The notes under the pieces were generated by a model, which was not told where the DNA came from, did not search any database, and saw only the letters and a program-made list of their open reading frames with translations. Source: Sphaerolaimus hirsutus (taxonomy: Eukaryota; Nematoda; Chromadorea; Monhysterida; Sphaerolaimidae). Taken from it: a DNA stretch of 64,000 nucleotides. The stretch is taken from NCBI GenBank assembly GCA_964036195.1, contig OZ038454.1, forward strand, positions 5,828,001-5,892,000, given 5' to 3'. Below, piece after piece: positions 35,101-46,500 of the stretch; the first letter of the stretch is position 1, and each line of letters starts with the position of its first letter. The position numbers and the translations under genes were made by a program.

Positions 35101-35140
35101 GAGTGGATACCTAGATGGCTGTAAATTGTGGCTGACATAA
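26167..35140 (+). CDS. candidate small secreted-protein gene, three exons
   Basis: Proposed exons are 26167-26359 (signal peptide, then NCPPFQFESWDVLAGVIY and KRGFCWFIAETAMYWIPAVK), 30376-30467 (YHGKYYDYLDVQPAVLPEV...) and 35012-35140, ending in TAA (GCKKFGNVEFSHTGKWEYAK...). Acceptors follow polypyrimidine tracts in the second exon (tttttctgcag) and a weaker context in the third. Donors are CAG|GTGACC and CAG|GTTTGT. Phases 1 and 0 agree, giving about 137 residues with five or six cysteines outside the leader. The introns contain a decayed Ty3 pol, foldbacks, tandem repeats and a satellite. The first exon is well supported by its duplicate at 21094. Membership of exons two and three is inference from phase only, and an exon between them may be missed. 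No family recognised. Confidence 0.4.
26883..28214 (-). pseudogene. decayed Ty3/gypsy pol fragment (RNase H end and integrase)
   Basis: On the minus strand the frame starts abruptly at 28214 with the end of an RNase H domain (FTDHHPLTHLF, then KNQVADTLSRAP). It continues through the zinc-binding region (FCKQCNVCK) into the integrase core with D (HMDYST), D (VTDSG) and E (GICERAI), and stops at 26883. Two in-frame TGA codons (27858-27860 and 27720-27722) interrupt it. Gag, protease, reverse transcriptase and 5-prime LTR are absent; the upstream side is cut where an AAAAACTC-rich repeat begins. It differs in sequence from the integrase of the 41-59 kb element, so it is another lineage. Non-functional. 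Confidence 0.85.
28215..30375. other. repeat-rich intron, no exon recognised
   Basis: 28215-28402 consists of AAAAACTC / GAGTTTT runs ending 'ttttttccatcgttg'. The same end occurs at 34621-34668 and, inverted, near 30657, so this is another inverted-repeat family. The remainder is AT-rich. 30236-30333 has a TA-MITE piece (right end gaggaaatatggta). Confidence 0.4.
30488..30870. repeat. MITE piece and AAAAACTC-rich arm
   Basis: 30490-30620 holds CCTCGAAATACCCCC blocks of the TA-MITE family. 30665-30850 holds gagttttt/aaaaactcgag runs related to those at 28215-28402. Confidence 0.45.
31148..31551. mobile_element. foldback with TAGCAGGATTCTCTCC ends
   Basis: The left end tagcaggattctctccgac runs to about 31208 and is inverted at 31490-31551. 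The arms pair over ~60 bp around a ~280-bp centre. No clean duplication is seen. Length and structure suggest a non-autonomous DNA transposon. Confidence 0.6.
31575..32108. repeat. tandem array, ~36-bp GGCACCCCCTGGGGACC unit
   Basis: About fifteen degenerate copies of 'aaaatggcaccccctgggga' plus 'cccccca'. The period is near 36, a multiple of three, so long frames exist on both strands with Gly/Phe- or Pro/Asn-rich repeats. I treat these as non-genes. The array sits in the proposed intron of the 26167 gene. Confidence 0.75.
32109..32262. repeat. short tandem array, AACTCAGCCCCTAATTTGG unit
   Basis: Four to five ~30-bp copies follow directly on the previous array. Related units reappear at 33755-33795 and 34145-34330, flanking the satellite. 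Confidence 0.7.
32263..34150. repeat. satellite-like tandem array, unit ~115-130 bp
   Basis: About fifteen units. Each has 'cagggttatggtaatgtagt', 'gtcaaaatgga.tgcatat', 'cagaaacccacaaatgcatc' and 'atttcacaattt' in fixed order. Units differ by point changes and small indels. Blocks 33410-33760 and 33800-34150 are near-identical, showing a higher-order duplication. No coding content. Confidence 0.8.
34151..35011. other. intron sequence with repeat fragments
   Basis: 34160-34330 has AACTCAACCC-type repeats. 34621-34668 is the 'ttttttccatcgttg' end shared with 28402. 34795-34898 is a TA-MITE fragment (cctcgaaataccccc). An open stretch at 34930-34989 before a GTAAGG could be an exon but does not fit the phase of its neighbours. 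Confidence 0.35.
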
Positions 35141-35153
35141 AATGTATCTGTTG

Positions 35154-35366
35154 TAGTGATGGAAAAGCGCCATGGCGCTGGCGCCTGGCGCTAGCGCCAA
35201 AGCAAAGAGCGCCATGGCGCTTTTTGCGCATGGCGCTAAAGCGCTCTGGCGCCATTGGCGCTTGGCGCTGCGGTCTGAGAAAGCGCTATGTCGCTTTTGG
35301 TGCTTGGCGCTAGTTTCTGGTGGCGATATTGGCGCTCGCCAGCAATTTAAATGGCGCCAAAAAGCG
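35154..35366. mobile_element. single arm of the GCGCC hAT-like family
   Basis: Begins tagtgatggaaaagcgcc and closely matches the left arm at 8840-9065, ending gcgccaaccat. The preceding 8 bases (atctgttg) were not found after any right end in the window, so this is a one-ended remnant or its partner has diverged. Confidence 0.65.
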
Positions 35367-35629
35367 CCAACCATAAAGATAAAAATTTTAAAATACAGGT
35401 ACATAAATAAATACATTGATATTTGAAAATTTGTTGATGATGGTAATTTACTATATATTGATTTTGAAAAACATCTGTGAATCTGGTACTGTAATGTAAT
35501 TATCGTTTTCCTTTGTATTTTCAAGTTCTACTATAAATTTGCCACTATGTGAAATTGTAAATCAGAGCTATTAAAAACATGATAAATTCTAAAAACACAA
35601 AAGTCCTCCGTAATGAAAGTTTACAAATA

Positions 35630-36062
35630 TACCGTATTACCTCGAAATACCCCCAGGGGGTTTATTATTTCGCCAGCAAAATTTGAGGGGGGGGGATAAT
35701 TCGAGGGGGGGGTTTATTCGAGGGGGGGTCTATTATTTCGCCAGAAATTTTCGTAAATTCCCCATACGCAGACGTAGAAAAATCAAACAATTACATAGAT
35801 ATGTATGTGTTTTTAGGCATATATGTATAACTGTATAAACACATAAACGCTTCCCTAACATCACTCAATCATCAGTTTTAACGTGTGTTCTGCATTGTAC
35901 AGATCACAAACTGCGGTATTCGTCATGTACGTTCTCTTTACACTCAATCTTAGGGGGGGTATTTCGAGGGGGGGGGTTTATTATTTCCTCAGCCGAATTT
36001 TAGGGGGGGTATTTCGAGGGGGGGGTTAATTCAAGGGGGGGTTAATTCGAGGTAATACGGTA
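35630..36062. mobile_element. TA-target MITE
   Basis: Ends taccgtattacctcgaaata / aggtaatacggta, with TA at both ends and the usual poly-G blocks. The core contains a 'gtgttctgcattgtacagatcacaaact' segment shared with 8430-8480 and 58975-59015. Confidence 0.65.
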
Positions 36063-36064
36063 AA

Positions 36065-36451
36065 TACCGTAAATCCTCGAATAAGTCCTCCCCTCGAATA
36101 ACTCCCCCCTGTTGCGAGCTTGAGGAAAAAAACCTCCCCCCCCCTCGAATAACTCCCCCCACTGTTCGATGCACCTAAGTCGTGTCTCATAAAAAACATT
36201 TCGATGAAGCCAGACAGACCAAAAAAGCAATGGTCTGATTCATCGAATGCAAAGGCAGTGCTGCGTATGCAACGTAAACACAAAAGAATGTTTTATTTAG
36301 AGCGGCGATGTACGTACATCTGTACTGAATATTCTGAGGAAAAACCAACCCCCCCCCCCCTCGAATAACTCCCCCCCTCGATTAACTCCCCCCTCAAAAT
36401 ATTCTGACGAAAAAATAACTCCCCGGGGGACTTATTCGAGGATTTACGGTA
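36065..36451. mobile_element. TA-target MITE, TACCGTAAATCCTCGAATAAG subtype
   Basis: Ends taccgtaaatcctcgaataa / cgaggatttacggta, immediately after the previous element. Same subtype as 8519-9899. Confidence 0.65.
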
Positions 36452-36715
36452 GTAGGTAAACTCATAAATCAGCTTTGGATACATTTGAGTTTACTGGAAT
36501 CAGTTATCATTACTCTCAATCAAATAGTTGTTAAACATATGATTCCAGTAAATGTTAAAGTTTATTTATGAGTTTACTATCTTTTCAAATAGTAAACTCT
36601 TTTAGTTTACTGGAAGTGAACCAGTGTGTGTGCAACACTTTTGTAGTAAGTTCAATCAACACAACACCAAAAAAAGGGTGGTACAATGACATATGATATT
36701 TACGTCAGATCTATG

Positions 36716-37850
36716 TAAACACCTTCCCGGTCACGTCCGGCACCCATTTTTTTATTTTACTTCTTATATCCTATCCCCAGTTCTAGGGCGCCTTAAAGGC
36801 TGAAACTTGGGGGAGATATTGGCGCAACCCCCCTCTACTTCGCATGAATTTGGGGGGTCGCGGCGACCCCTCTCAGGGTGGGTCGCCCTAAGTGCAAATT
36901 TTTTTTGTAGCTTTTTTGGTGTCCCACAGCAGGTCCGGCACCCGCTGATTTCTGAGCTGTGGGAGGAGTATAAATCTAAAATTTTGGGGATGTGTTACCA
37001 GCACCACTCCCCTACTATACACTATTCAATAATGTGAGATTATTGTGAAAAATTTCTCAAAAAATTCGCTTATTCTCTAAAAAACACCACCCCCCAATAG
37101 ATGGATGACAAAAAATTCACTTTTTGGAACTTTTTTATTAGACACTTGAAGAGCTGGTTTACAATACTGTAAAGGGAATGGTTTGATGTTTAAAGTTATG
37201 TAAAGAACCATACCTCTAAAATGCCTGCATTGCAAAATTTACTTGGGGGGAATTTCAAAGTTTAAATTTTGTAAATTTTTGTTCCTGCGATGATGTCATT
37301 ATGATGTCATAAAATTCAACCTAAGTAAATTTCGCGATGCAGGCATTTTAGAGGTATGGTTCTTTACATAACTTGAAACATTAAACCCTTCCCCTTAAAG
37401 TATCCTAAACCAGCTCTTCAAGTGTCTAATGAAAAAGTTCCAAAAAGTGACTTTTTTGCCATCCATCTATTGGAGAGTTGTGTTTTTTTAGAGAATAAGA
37501 GAATTTTTTAGAACTTTTTCACATTTATCTCACATTATTGAATAGTGTATAGTAGGGGAGTGGTATTGGTAACGCATCCCCAAAATTTTAGATTTATACC
37601 CCTCCCACAGCTCAGAAATCAGCGGGTGCCGGACCTGCTGTGGGACACCTAAAAAGCCAAAAAAAAATTTGCACTTTGGGCGACGCACCCAGAGAGGGGT
37701 CGGCGCGACCCCCAAAATTCATGCGAAGTAGAGGGGGGTTGCACCAATACCTACCCCAAGTTTCAGCTTCTGGCGCGCCCTAGAACTGGAGATAGGGTGT
37801 CACAAGTAAGATCAAAAATAGGGTGCCGGACGTCACCGGGAAGGTGGTTA
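36716..37850. repeat. 1.1-kb palindromic element, ~530-bp arms
   Basis: The left end accttcccggtcacgtccgg is inverted near 37825-37848. Arms stay aligned to about 37250/37330, with motifs such as cagcaggtccggcacccgct, ctatacactattcaataatg and aagagctggttta on both sides. The loop is about 60 bp. Matching open frames on the two arms (GVPQQVRHPLISELWE) mirror each other. Whether this was a coding fragment before inversion is unknown. Confidence 0.75.
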
Positions 37851-37873
37851 CTTATTATTCTGCAAACAAATTT

Positions 37874-38060
37874 GCAGAAAATTTTTTTTCACGCTGGCGC
37901 TATTGGCGCTTGGCGCCATTGTCGTCTGGCGCCATTGGCGCTTGGCGCCGAGGTCCAGAATAGCGCCATGGCGCTTTTCTAGACCACGGCGCCAAGCGCC
38001 AATGGCGCCAGAGGATATTGGCGCCAAGCGCCAATAGCGCCAGCGCCAAAAATTTTCTGC
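37874..38060. mobile_element. short GCGCC foldback
   Basis: Ends gcagaaaattttt / aaaaattttctgc enclose two GCGCC-rich arms (ggcgctattggcgcttggcg and its inverse). Probably a distinct small family using the same arm motif as the TAGTGATGG elements. Confidence 0.6.
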
Positions 38061-38426
38061 TTCTCATATATGCAGCCAAGCTGATGCACTGCTATTAATT
38101 TGTTTTTGGCGCAAGATACAAGTCAACTGCAGTCACTTTTGTTCTTTTTGTCTTGATATTTTGCAGCTGGGTGTTTGGGCTTAAGTATAGCACACCATCT
38201 GTAAAAAGTGATAAGATTTTTTAGGTGTTTTTGAAAATTACTTTTGGAATTTAGTTGTTTTTCCCCAAAAATAATTTTCAAGATAGTTTTCAATTTTTTT
38301 TGGAATACGTTCAATTTTTCTTCTAGAATATTGCAGTTTCAAGTTTTGCTAGTCACTTTTGAACATAGGATTATGAGGTTTCAAATTTTAGATTGCCATT
38401 GCTGGAATGGCTTCAGGTGATTCCAC

Positions 38427-38592
38427 ACCCTGTAAAATCAAGTGTCAAATGTCAAGAAGTAAATGTGATGTAAAATGTCAATAAAAAAAAAAATTTTTGA
38501 CTGAACTTTTGACATTTCGCATGACACTTCACAAAGTTGTATTTATGAAATATTGGATGATGTTTATTACTCAACTTTACACTTTACAGGGT
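38427..38592. repeat. CCCTGTAAA-ended foldback
   Basis: accctgtaaaatcaagtgtc at the left and actttacagggt at the right, with gtcaaatgtc-like arms. Relative of 649-1069. Confidence 0.55.
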
Positions 38593-38737
38593 CATTTGAC
38601 CCTGCTCAAACAAAACTGCAAGGAATGAGCTCAGTATAGCGATTGAGCTAAAACCTATCTGAAGATTGTTACGAGTCCAATGAATAGTCACATAAAGTCT
38701 TACATAATTCTGATTAGATGGGACAAATGTTGAATAG

Positions 38738-39309
38738 GTAAACTCGGCGGACATGAAACGAATCAGTGATTTGGCCCTTCGTTACCAATGACGTGTGTTT
38801 TTTAATTCGAACTTGAATGGACGGATTCCATTCGGTTCATGTACATTTGATTCAATCCGACTTTTTATGCGAGAATGATGTGAATTTGATAGACAACTCG
38901 TTATAGAACGTCCGATTGTTAGGTCTGAGGTAAGATCTTACCGTCGCAGTCCCGACAAATTCATTCAAAAAATTACGTATGAACTTACCGCTGCGTCCAA
39001 GTTAATGAAGCGTTTTATACGAACGAAGTAAAAGACACATGATTTCCGTTCGCGTCAATGATAACGACCGCGGAATGCAATTGAGTCAACATATGTGTCA
39101 ACTCGTGTGTGGGCTGCCATTAGCAACCAATTGTGGTCGCTTAATCGCATTCCGCAGTCATTTTTGTTGACGCTGACGGAAATCATGCGTCTTTCATATT
39201 TGGTAACATTCTCGCAAACGGTAACTTGGACGTGTGCCAACTATGAATATATGCAGTTGTACGAAAATTCCTTAGACCATTGACTTCTATAATGTCCGTC
39301 GAGTTTACC
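38738..39309. repeat. imperfect foldback, GGTAAACTCGGCGGACAT ends
   Basis: The left ggtaaactcggcggacat is inverted near 39292-39309. Inner blocks (acatgatttccgttcgcgtc and gaaatcatgcgtctttcat) also pair. No duplication identified. Confidence 0.5.
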
Positions 39310-39451
39310 CATGCAATCACAAGGAAATTGTGTATAAAGTAATCAAGAATAGGGTATATTGATCCGGGAATACACTGACAGTAGCACATATACTTATGTA
39401 AATTATACTTAACAGGTCTTTCTGCATAAAAAATGATGAATTTTGAGTAAA

Positions 39452-39676
39452 CTTCTTGGCGCTTTTTTGGCGCTTTTTAAAACACTAGCGCCAAGCGCCA
39501 ATGGTGCCACGGCGTCATAGCGCCAAGCGCCAAAAGCGCCATGGCGCTTTTCCAAACCCCAGCGCCAAGCGCCAATGGCGCCACAGCAAAAAGGCGCCAA
39601 GCGCCAAAAGCGCCATGGCGCTTTTTGCTTTGGCGCTAGCGCCAGGCGCCCGCGCCATGGCGCTTTTCCATCACTA
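39452..39676. mobile_element. single right arm of the GCGCC hAT-like family
   Basis: GCGCC motifs ending gcgcttttccatcacta at 39676. The following 8 bases (ccgggaac) were not matched before any left end in the window. Confidence 0.65.
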
Positions 39677-39684
39677 CCGGGAAC

Positions 39685-40996
39685 AAAAATGTTCTCTAGG
39701 TCAAGAAGGCGACAAGTCCATTTCCCTCCCCATTTTTCACATATACGTTGAGATTAGGGGCTGAGAATTTGACACTTTATTGTCAACATATGGAACTTTA
39801 TTAAAACCATGAGAGAGCCAAATTGGACATGCACCACGGGCCTGGAATTGGATCGGAAACTTAAAATGCGATTTACTCAAAATCACATTTTGTGGACTTG
39901 TCGACTTTTAGAATTAGACGCCTCAATTGCAACATCATTTTCTTACGTCCGTTTTCTATTTTTTATTTTTTTGGGGGGTCGCATTATTGGAGGGGGTCGC
40001 ATTATTGGAGAGGGTCGCTTTATACTTAGACAACGTGCCAAAGGGGGTCGTACTATTGGAGAGGTCGCTTTATTGGAGGGGGGTCGTCCTAATAGAGCAT
40101 TTACGGTATACTTAATATAAATACTGTATATCCTCGAATAAGTCTCCCCAGGGGGGGGGGGATTTTTTGTCAGTGATTTTTGAGGGGACTTATTCAAGGG
40201 TGAGTTATTCGAGGGGACTTATTGAAAGATTTATGGTGAATAGATAAAAGATAATGAAATAAAAGATATATAGATAAAAATTACATAAATACAGGGTCAA
40301 ATTGACATAACATTTTTGCAATTACATAATCAGCAAATTTACAACAGAATGGAATGACACAAAAGTCAGGTGGACCCCCCCCCCCCCATAACAGCCACCC
40401 ACAATTCCAGCTATGGATGGACCCGGTCACATTGAGGAATGTGCAGGAATGCACCAAGCACCCATAACTATTTCAACATAACTACTTAACAGCTCAAAGC
40501 TCTTAATTCAATATTTTTGCAAAAAAATCGAAAAGTATGTAAAAAAATTCGAAAATTACCCCAAAAAATTTGAAAATTGCCCAAAAAGATTGGAAAATTT
40601 GATAATTCGAAAATTAAATTTGAAATTCGAAAAATCATTTGAGGAAAAATTTAAAAATTCGAAAATTCATTTTGGAAAAAACACTTAAAAATTTACATAC
40701 TTGTTTTCGGAGGGTTTGCCATCGTTACACCTGTGGCAAACACAAAGGCCAGGGAACAGTGGTAATAAGATAGAACAATACTTAGCAACCTTTGTATTCG
40801 GTCACCACTACCATAATCGGTTTATGTGAATAGCTACAAAATTTCGATGTTTCTGACGAAATAATAACCCCCCCTGAAATAAGCCCACCCCTAAAAAAAA
40901 CCCAACAAAATTTCAATTTTTCTGACGAAAAATAATGCCCCGCATCAATTGAAAATGTGATGTAAAATAGGAATGTCTTGTCACTTGACTTCTCAG
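39685..40996. other. unassigned DNA with repeat fragments
   Basis: 39970-40110 has 'ggtcgcattattgga' repeats, ending in a TTTACGGTATA motif. 40125-40240 is a TACCGTAAATCC-type MITE remnant. No exon supported. Confidence 0.35.
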
Positions 40997-41254
40997 TAGT
41001 GATGGAATGGCGCCATGGCGCAGATGCCCTATAATGGCGCCAAAGGGCGCCAGTGCCATGGCGCCATTGGCGCTTGGCGCCCTTTTATCTGGCGCCATCT
41101 GGTGCCCGGCGCCATTATTTCGAATGGCGCCATGGCACCCTTGGCGCTTAACGCCATTTTCGCTGGCGCCAATTTGGCGCCCGGCGCCATTGTTTTGGAT
41201 GGCGCCAGAAATGGCGCCAAAATTCTGCGAATAAATGTGACCAAATAGGACATT

Positions 41255-42932
41255 TGTCAGATATTTTACGTTTTTACTAACTTTACTACTTTCCGTTTTT
41301 ACCACAAAAATACGCCACTCGTCGAGTTTTGCCGCGGCGGAGAATTGCAAATTCCGGTCCCTTTGCGCTTCCACTTGCGTGCTTAATTAAATAAATAATT
41401 GGTTTTATGGTACGGGGATGTTTACACGCAAATCAGGAACGGCGCCAGTACCCCTTGGGGTCCTGACAGTTCCTGAGGACGGACACGGCAACTTACCACT
41501 CCCTTTCGTAACTGCTGCCAGCGGTTTTACTTCGATTAATTGTTAAAAGCCGTAATTAATGCAAAGCCGAAATTAATAAAATTCAAATTAAAATTCAAGC
41601 AGTTAGTATGCTTCAGGGGGACCAAGTTGGGTTCACGGGAAACTTTATTTTAGCGATGTAGTCAGAGTCAATTTCACAATAGCTCAAGTGAGTCGTATAG
41701 CCTCTAGTGGGTAAAAAGATGTAAAATCAGCGCGTTTTATAATCACCAAAAACCTACCATAATCGAAATGAATACTAAATCAGAGACACAACAATTAACC
41801 GTAATAAGCGAATTAATAAGGCAAATTCAATGATCACTGGAAAACCGTAAACATAGCGTACGAGGCACAAGTAAATTAATTCAATGCGGGAAAAATAATT
41901 AATTAAACGAACGGGTGCAAACGTAATTTAAATCAAGCGTAAAGTAACTGTGGTTATCACTGACGTAATTAAAATGCAATTCATCTCAAAGGTGAGTGTC
42001 GTAAACTGGGTTCTATTCAGAGGTTACGGTACAAATCAGAGCAGGTGGTGTGACACGTGTTATCAACCTGCGCCCCTTTAGGTGAAAAATATTTTTATAG
42101 CGCGCCCGACCAAGGCCACAGAAAGAACGCTCATTTGCGGGGTTTGTTCAAGGTTGTTGCATTGCCGGGTAAGGGTTGGAACTTTGGGACTAAACACACG
42201 CCACAAAACACTAGCACTTGTGAGTTCACCAATCACCCTGGGTGATGGGAATAATTAATTGGCACTACTGTGCTCTTCACTATAAACTGTGCTCTGCATG
42301 TGTCTTGCAGTCGCATGCCGACAATAATTGCCGTTTGCCACTTTTCCACCCATTACCTAGTCCTAAGTAGAAAGCACTTGGTCGGGGAATTTTCTGAATG
42401 TTATCTATCGGGGCGTCTGAGCATTTAACAGAGTCAACACCTGTTAGCTTAACTAGAAACATAAAGCCTTTCTAACCCATTCCCAGACACTGCACCCTTT
42501 TGACCAAAAATGTGAACTTGATAAAACCTAAAAATTATAACGCTCGAAAGTACATATTGGGAAATGCAAAAGAAAAACGGAAGTATTCACTTAATTAACT
42601 CAAAATGCGGGTAACCTAATTAGCTTAATTAATGAATCACTAAAATAAAAATTAAAAATTAGCGTCACACGGGAAATAATTAAATAATTAACGGAAAAGA
42701 ACCAATTAATAAATTCATGGCCGCAGTAGTGTCCATTCGGGCGTACCGTCCTGGGGCTGCGGCTTCGTTGGCGGATTTGCAGTGCACAGCGAACCGCACG
42801 TTCACTGTGACTTCCCTGTGCACCGCGGGTCGTTATTCGGTCGCACATGGTCGTTCTCGAGTCGTCAGAGTGTCTGCGCAAAGTTGTCGTTACGTTTTTA
42901 CGCATGATTAGTTAGCCATATTTCTACCTACA
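41255..42932 (-). repeat. 3-prime LTR (plus-strand left copy)
   Basis: Same length as the other LTR, with an offset of 15871 throughout and no gap seen. In the element's sense it starts TGTAGGTAGAAATATGG and ends ATATCTGACA. The preceding sense sequence contains a weak purine stretch (ggaggtaaaaaa about 20 bases away, and ggtggga next to the LTR), so the polypurine tract is not clear-cut. Confidence 0.93.
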
Positions 42933-43506
42933 ATCCCACCAGCCATTAATTTTTTACCTCCGGGCTAAAAACGACATGTTCAAAAAGTGTTTTGCGCCGT
43001 TTTTTGATTATTCAAAAATCATGCCTTCTCTGCATTTTTCGGTGGACGGCTGTGGAAGTCACATGCCCTGGGGGTGCAAATATGGTTCGTCTTCATTCGA
43101 ATTATGGCATCAGCTTTCTGCCGTGCCGGCTTTTTGTGCTCGGAACTTCGAAATTTTGGTTCCCGCTCAGGGCTCGATGTGAGAAAAAGCTTTTTCTTTT
43201 TTGATTTTGGAAAACTAATTAATCAGACTACTAATCTGTGTTATTTCACAGCATCGTGCCACTGTTGGATGGGCAGTTTGGAATCAACATTCAAGTTACC
43301 TGCTCGACCGACATGTCGCAGTCCGTGCGTGTGAAAATTGATCGTCGACAAGATTTTCTAATTGTTTTCATGGAATATTAACAAGTATGTTTTTAATTAC
43401 TGGTTTCTGTTACAAAGTTGTCTGTTTCTCCTGATGACAAAAAGTTGTGCATGAATTATTACGTTGAAACTTTGATAACTGGTTTTTTGACAAAAATTGT
43501 TTCATA
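42933..43506 (-). other. 3-prime internal non-coding tail of the retroelement
   Basis: Lies between the helicase stop and the LTR. No long frame is supported. It contains the possible polypurine tract next to the LTR. Confidence 0.6.
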
Positions 43507-46500
43507 TCAATTTTCACAATTACCATTTTCCATGTGGTGTTCTACCTGTTGCGCTGGAGCTTCCTCCGGTGGCAGTGGGATGGCCTCGACCGCGTCGTGG
43601 TGCTCGGGCGGCGGCGAGGGGGGCTCGGCTACGTTCTGCAGTGCCATGGCCGCCATGTCGTTGCTAATGGGGGAATATTCTTCATTAGGGCGGTAAACTG
43701 GTTCGACAACGGGCACCACTTCCTCCAACACCGGCACACCCTCCTCCCGCGCGTCTGCGGAGGAGTCAGAGCCCGCTGTGGCGGTTTCAATGTCAGACAA
43801 ACATTCCGCCTGCAGTTCTTCTTCGAGGGCCGGGTATCTGTCCGGTCCGACTAGTTCTTTCAAGTCGGCCCGCGGGCGCCATTCCGGAGGCCAAAATCCC
43901 AACACGTTTCCCCAAATTTGGCCTGACTCGTAAGAGTAAATCCGGTCGGCTTTGTGCTCGACCGTCAGAAACCGGTGGAAAAAGGTTGACCACAACATGG
44001 TCTCGGCGTTGGCCACCACGATGCGCACACATTTGGCGCGGGAGGTGGCTACGTTTCCCCGGGGCAACTCCGCTACAAATCCAACTCTACCGTACGCCTT
44101 CTTGGGATCGGCATCCAGCTGGGCGGAGTCGGTAGGCGGGCTGCCGCGCACGCAGGAAACGATGACCACTTCCGCTTCACGGGCCTGTGCCTTGTCGGCA
44201 GTGATCACGCGGGTGGCCCAGTAAGCCGCGTCGTGTTCTGTATGGGCTACTAGTCGACTGATTAGGGCGCGCGCCTGCGCCGCATAAAAACAGACAATTA
44301 GCAAACTAGCGGGATCGGTAAGATCTGCCCAGGGCAGGGTGGGATCTTCTTTCACTGTGGCCACGAGGTAGTCGTACAGGTGCAGGATGATGCGCAGCTC
44401 CTTTTTGTTGATTATGGACATGCCTTCTTTCGATTCGCAGCCCTGGTGCACCAGCGTCGATGACAGCATGACGCCATCCTCGAAGTCGCCAGGCGCGGGC
44501 AACATGGTGGCGCCGTGCGCTGCAGTGTCGTTGTAGGCGCGTAGCAGTCCATTGTACGCCGCCACGGAGTTGGCCTGAATGAGCTGGCGATGCCCGCGGA
44601 ACACTGTTTCCAAGTGAACCACGGGACATAGTTGGTATTGTGTGAGCCTATCAATGAGGGTGGGGTCGGGTTTCAGGACAGGCTCCACCCAGTCTTGCAC
44701 GCGGATCATACGCGTCAATTGTTTACTGTCTCCAAATAGAAGCAACATGCCGTTCACTGGGAGCTGAGCCGCCTGAGCCACGCTAATTACTGCAGCGTCA
44801 GACGCCAAAGACGCTTCGTCAATAATTACCGCGCACGCAGTCACACTTTTTATACGGGCGTCGTGGGCGGAGTCCAAAGTGACATGGATTTGACCGGGCT
44901 GCACCACCTCCAAGAACACCCGGTGCAGCCTGACCGTAGCCCTGACATATTTAGACAGCGCCCTACGCAGCACCTTACCCCAAAATCCCTGATCAGCTAA
45001 ACTAGCCTCACCAGCCCGGGCGCCCGCCACGCCTGCCTCGAAATCATCGAATGGCTGCTCGTCTCCATCGTCGGCGGTGAGAAATGGCACTTGTTCGGTC
45101 AGCTGCGCGCGTATGACGGCGTCGTCCGTGCAGTTGTTGATGATTTCGTCCACCAGTTCGTAGTCCCTCTTGGCGCCGTCGTACTTTTCCAGCGCTGCCG
45201 TCCATTCGGGGCTGAGGCGGACGATGTTGTGGCCGGTTCGCTGTGCTAGGGTGTGCAGTGTTGGCAATTGGGTCGCGGGGGTGGTGTTGTAAGTGGGGTC
45301 AGTTTCCCACATGGGACTCAAAACGCGCACCGGAAATGCCGCTCTTAATTTCAAAAATTCTTCAAAACCCTCCAGTTTTTGCATTTCAGCAAATGGCGTA
45401 TCAGCCATGGCGGTCCATTTCGCGCGCTCCCGCAATAAGACTTCTAAAGCCCCAAAAATATCCCGCTGCCCTAATTTATTCAGGTTGGCCAGGGCCCTGC
45501 GAGCGCCTTCGTCGGCCGCCGAGTTGACCGTGCACGTGATGAGCGTCGAATGGTATTTGGCGTTCGGCTGCTTGTCCGATGGCAAGTCGGAGCCCGCGCG
45601 CACCCTGGGTCTCGAGTTATAATAATTATAGCCGCGTGAACACACATACGCCAGTTGATTTTGTGTGGTCGTCTTCCCGGACCCGAAAGGCGAGTCACAC
45701 ATAATCAAAAGGGGTTTGCGCATTCGCACGGCTGTGATCACAGCTCCTAAAACTTCTACCTGCCCCTGCTGCGGCAAAAACTCACCTAATTTGGCCTGAA
45801 TCATTTGTTCGTTTTTTCCTCTGAACAATGATTCGTACAACTCACTAGCCTCGCGGCTAATGAGCGCCCAGTCAGTTTCGTCATCCAGCAGACGCAAATT
45901 CAATATCACAGCTAATTGGATTTGCGCCTCCAGGGTGAGTACTTTTGACCCCTGGACCACTTTCGGCACCCAGCCGACCGGCGCTTTGTTCAGGGCGGCT
46001 TGCAGTGATCGCATGGTTCGGTCGTAATTGGGCGAGTCGTTCGAGCCGCGCACCATGTATCTTCCACTCTCCAGGGTTCGGGGCAGTGCTGATTGCGACG
46101 CCGCCATGTCCAACTTCGCACGCAGCCTTGTAGTGGTTGGCTCTGATTCCACGCTGGTAATTCTGACTGATAGGTTGGGGCTGCCCGCCGCTGGTTTGTC
46201 TTCGTCCGGTCTGGCCAGCACCAAGCTCAACACCGACATGGGCGTCGCCTGGTTCAACAGCTGTGTCTGCGTGTTCACCTGCTCCAGCAAACGCACGCGC
46301 TGTTCTTCTGGTCCTTCGAAAGTGTCAGCTTGCAGCTCTTCTGGGTCCGGGCGGCGCACCATAATATCGCATGCAGTGCCCTGCGGCGTGTGCTCCCAGG
46401 ACACATGCGCGCACACGTCCGTTGCGCGTTTCGCCCGAAATCGCAAAAATGACTCGTTATAGCAGTGAGCCGCTGCTAAAATGCCCAATTTATACCTGAG

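Noticed and set aside
42057..42911. Small frames in the LTRs, repeated at 57928-58782
   Set aside because: Identical because they lie in the two LTR copies; no domain and no start context.
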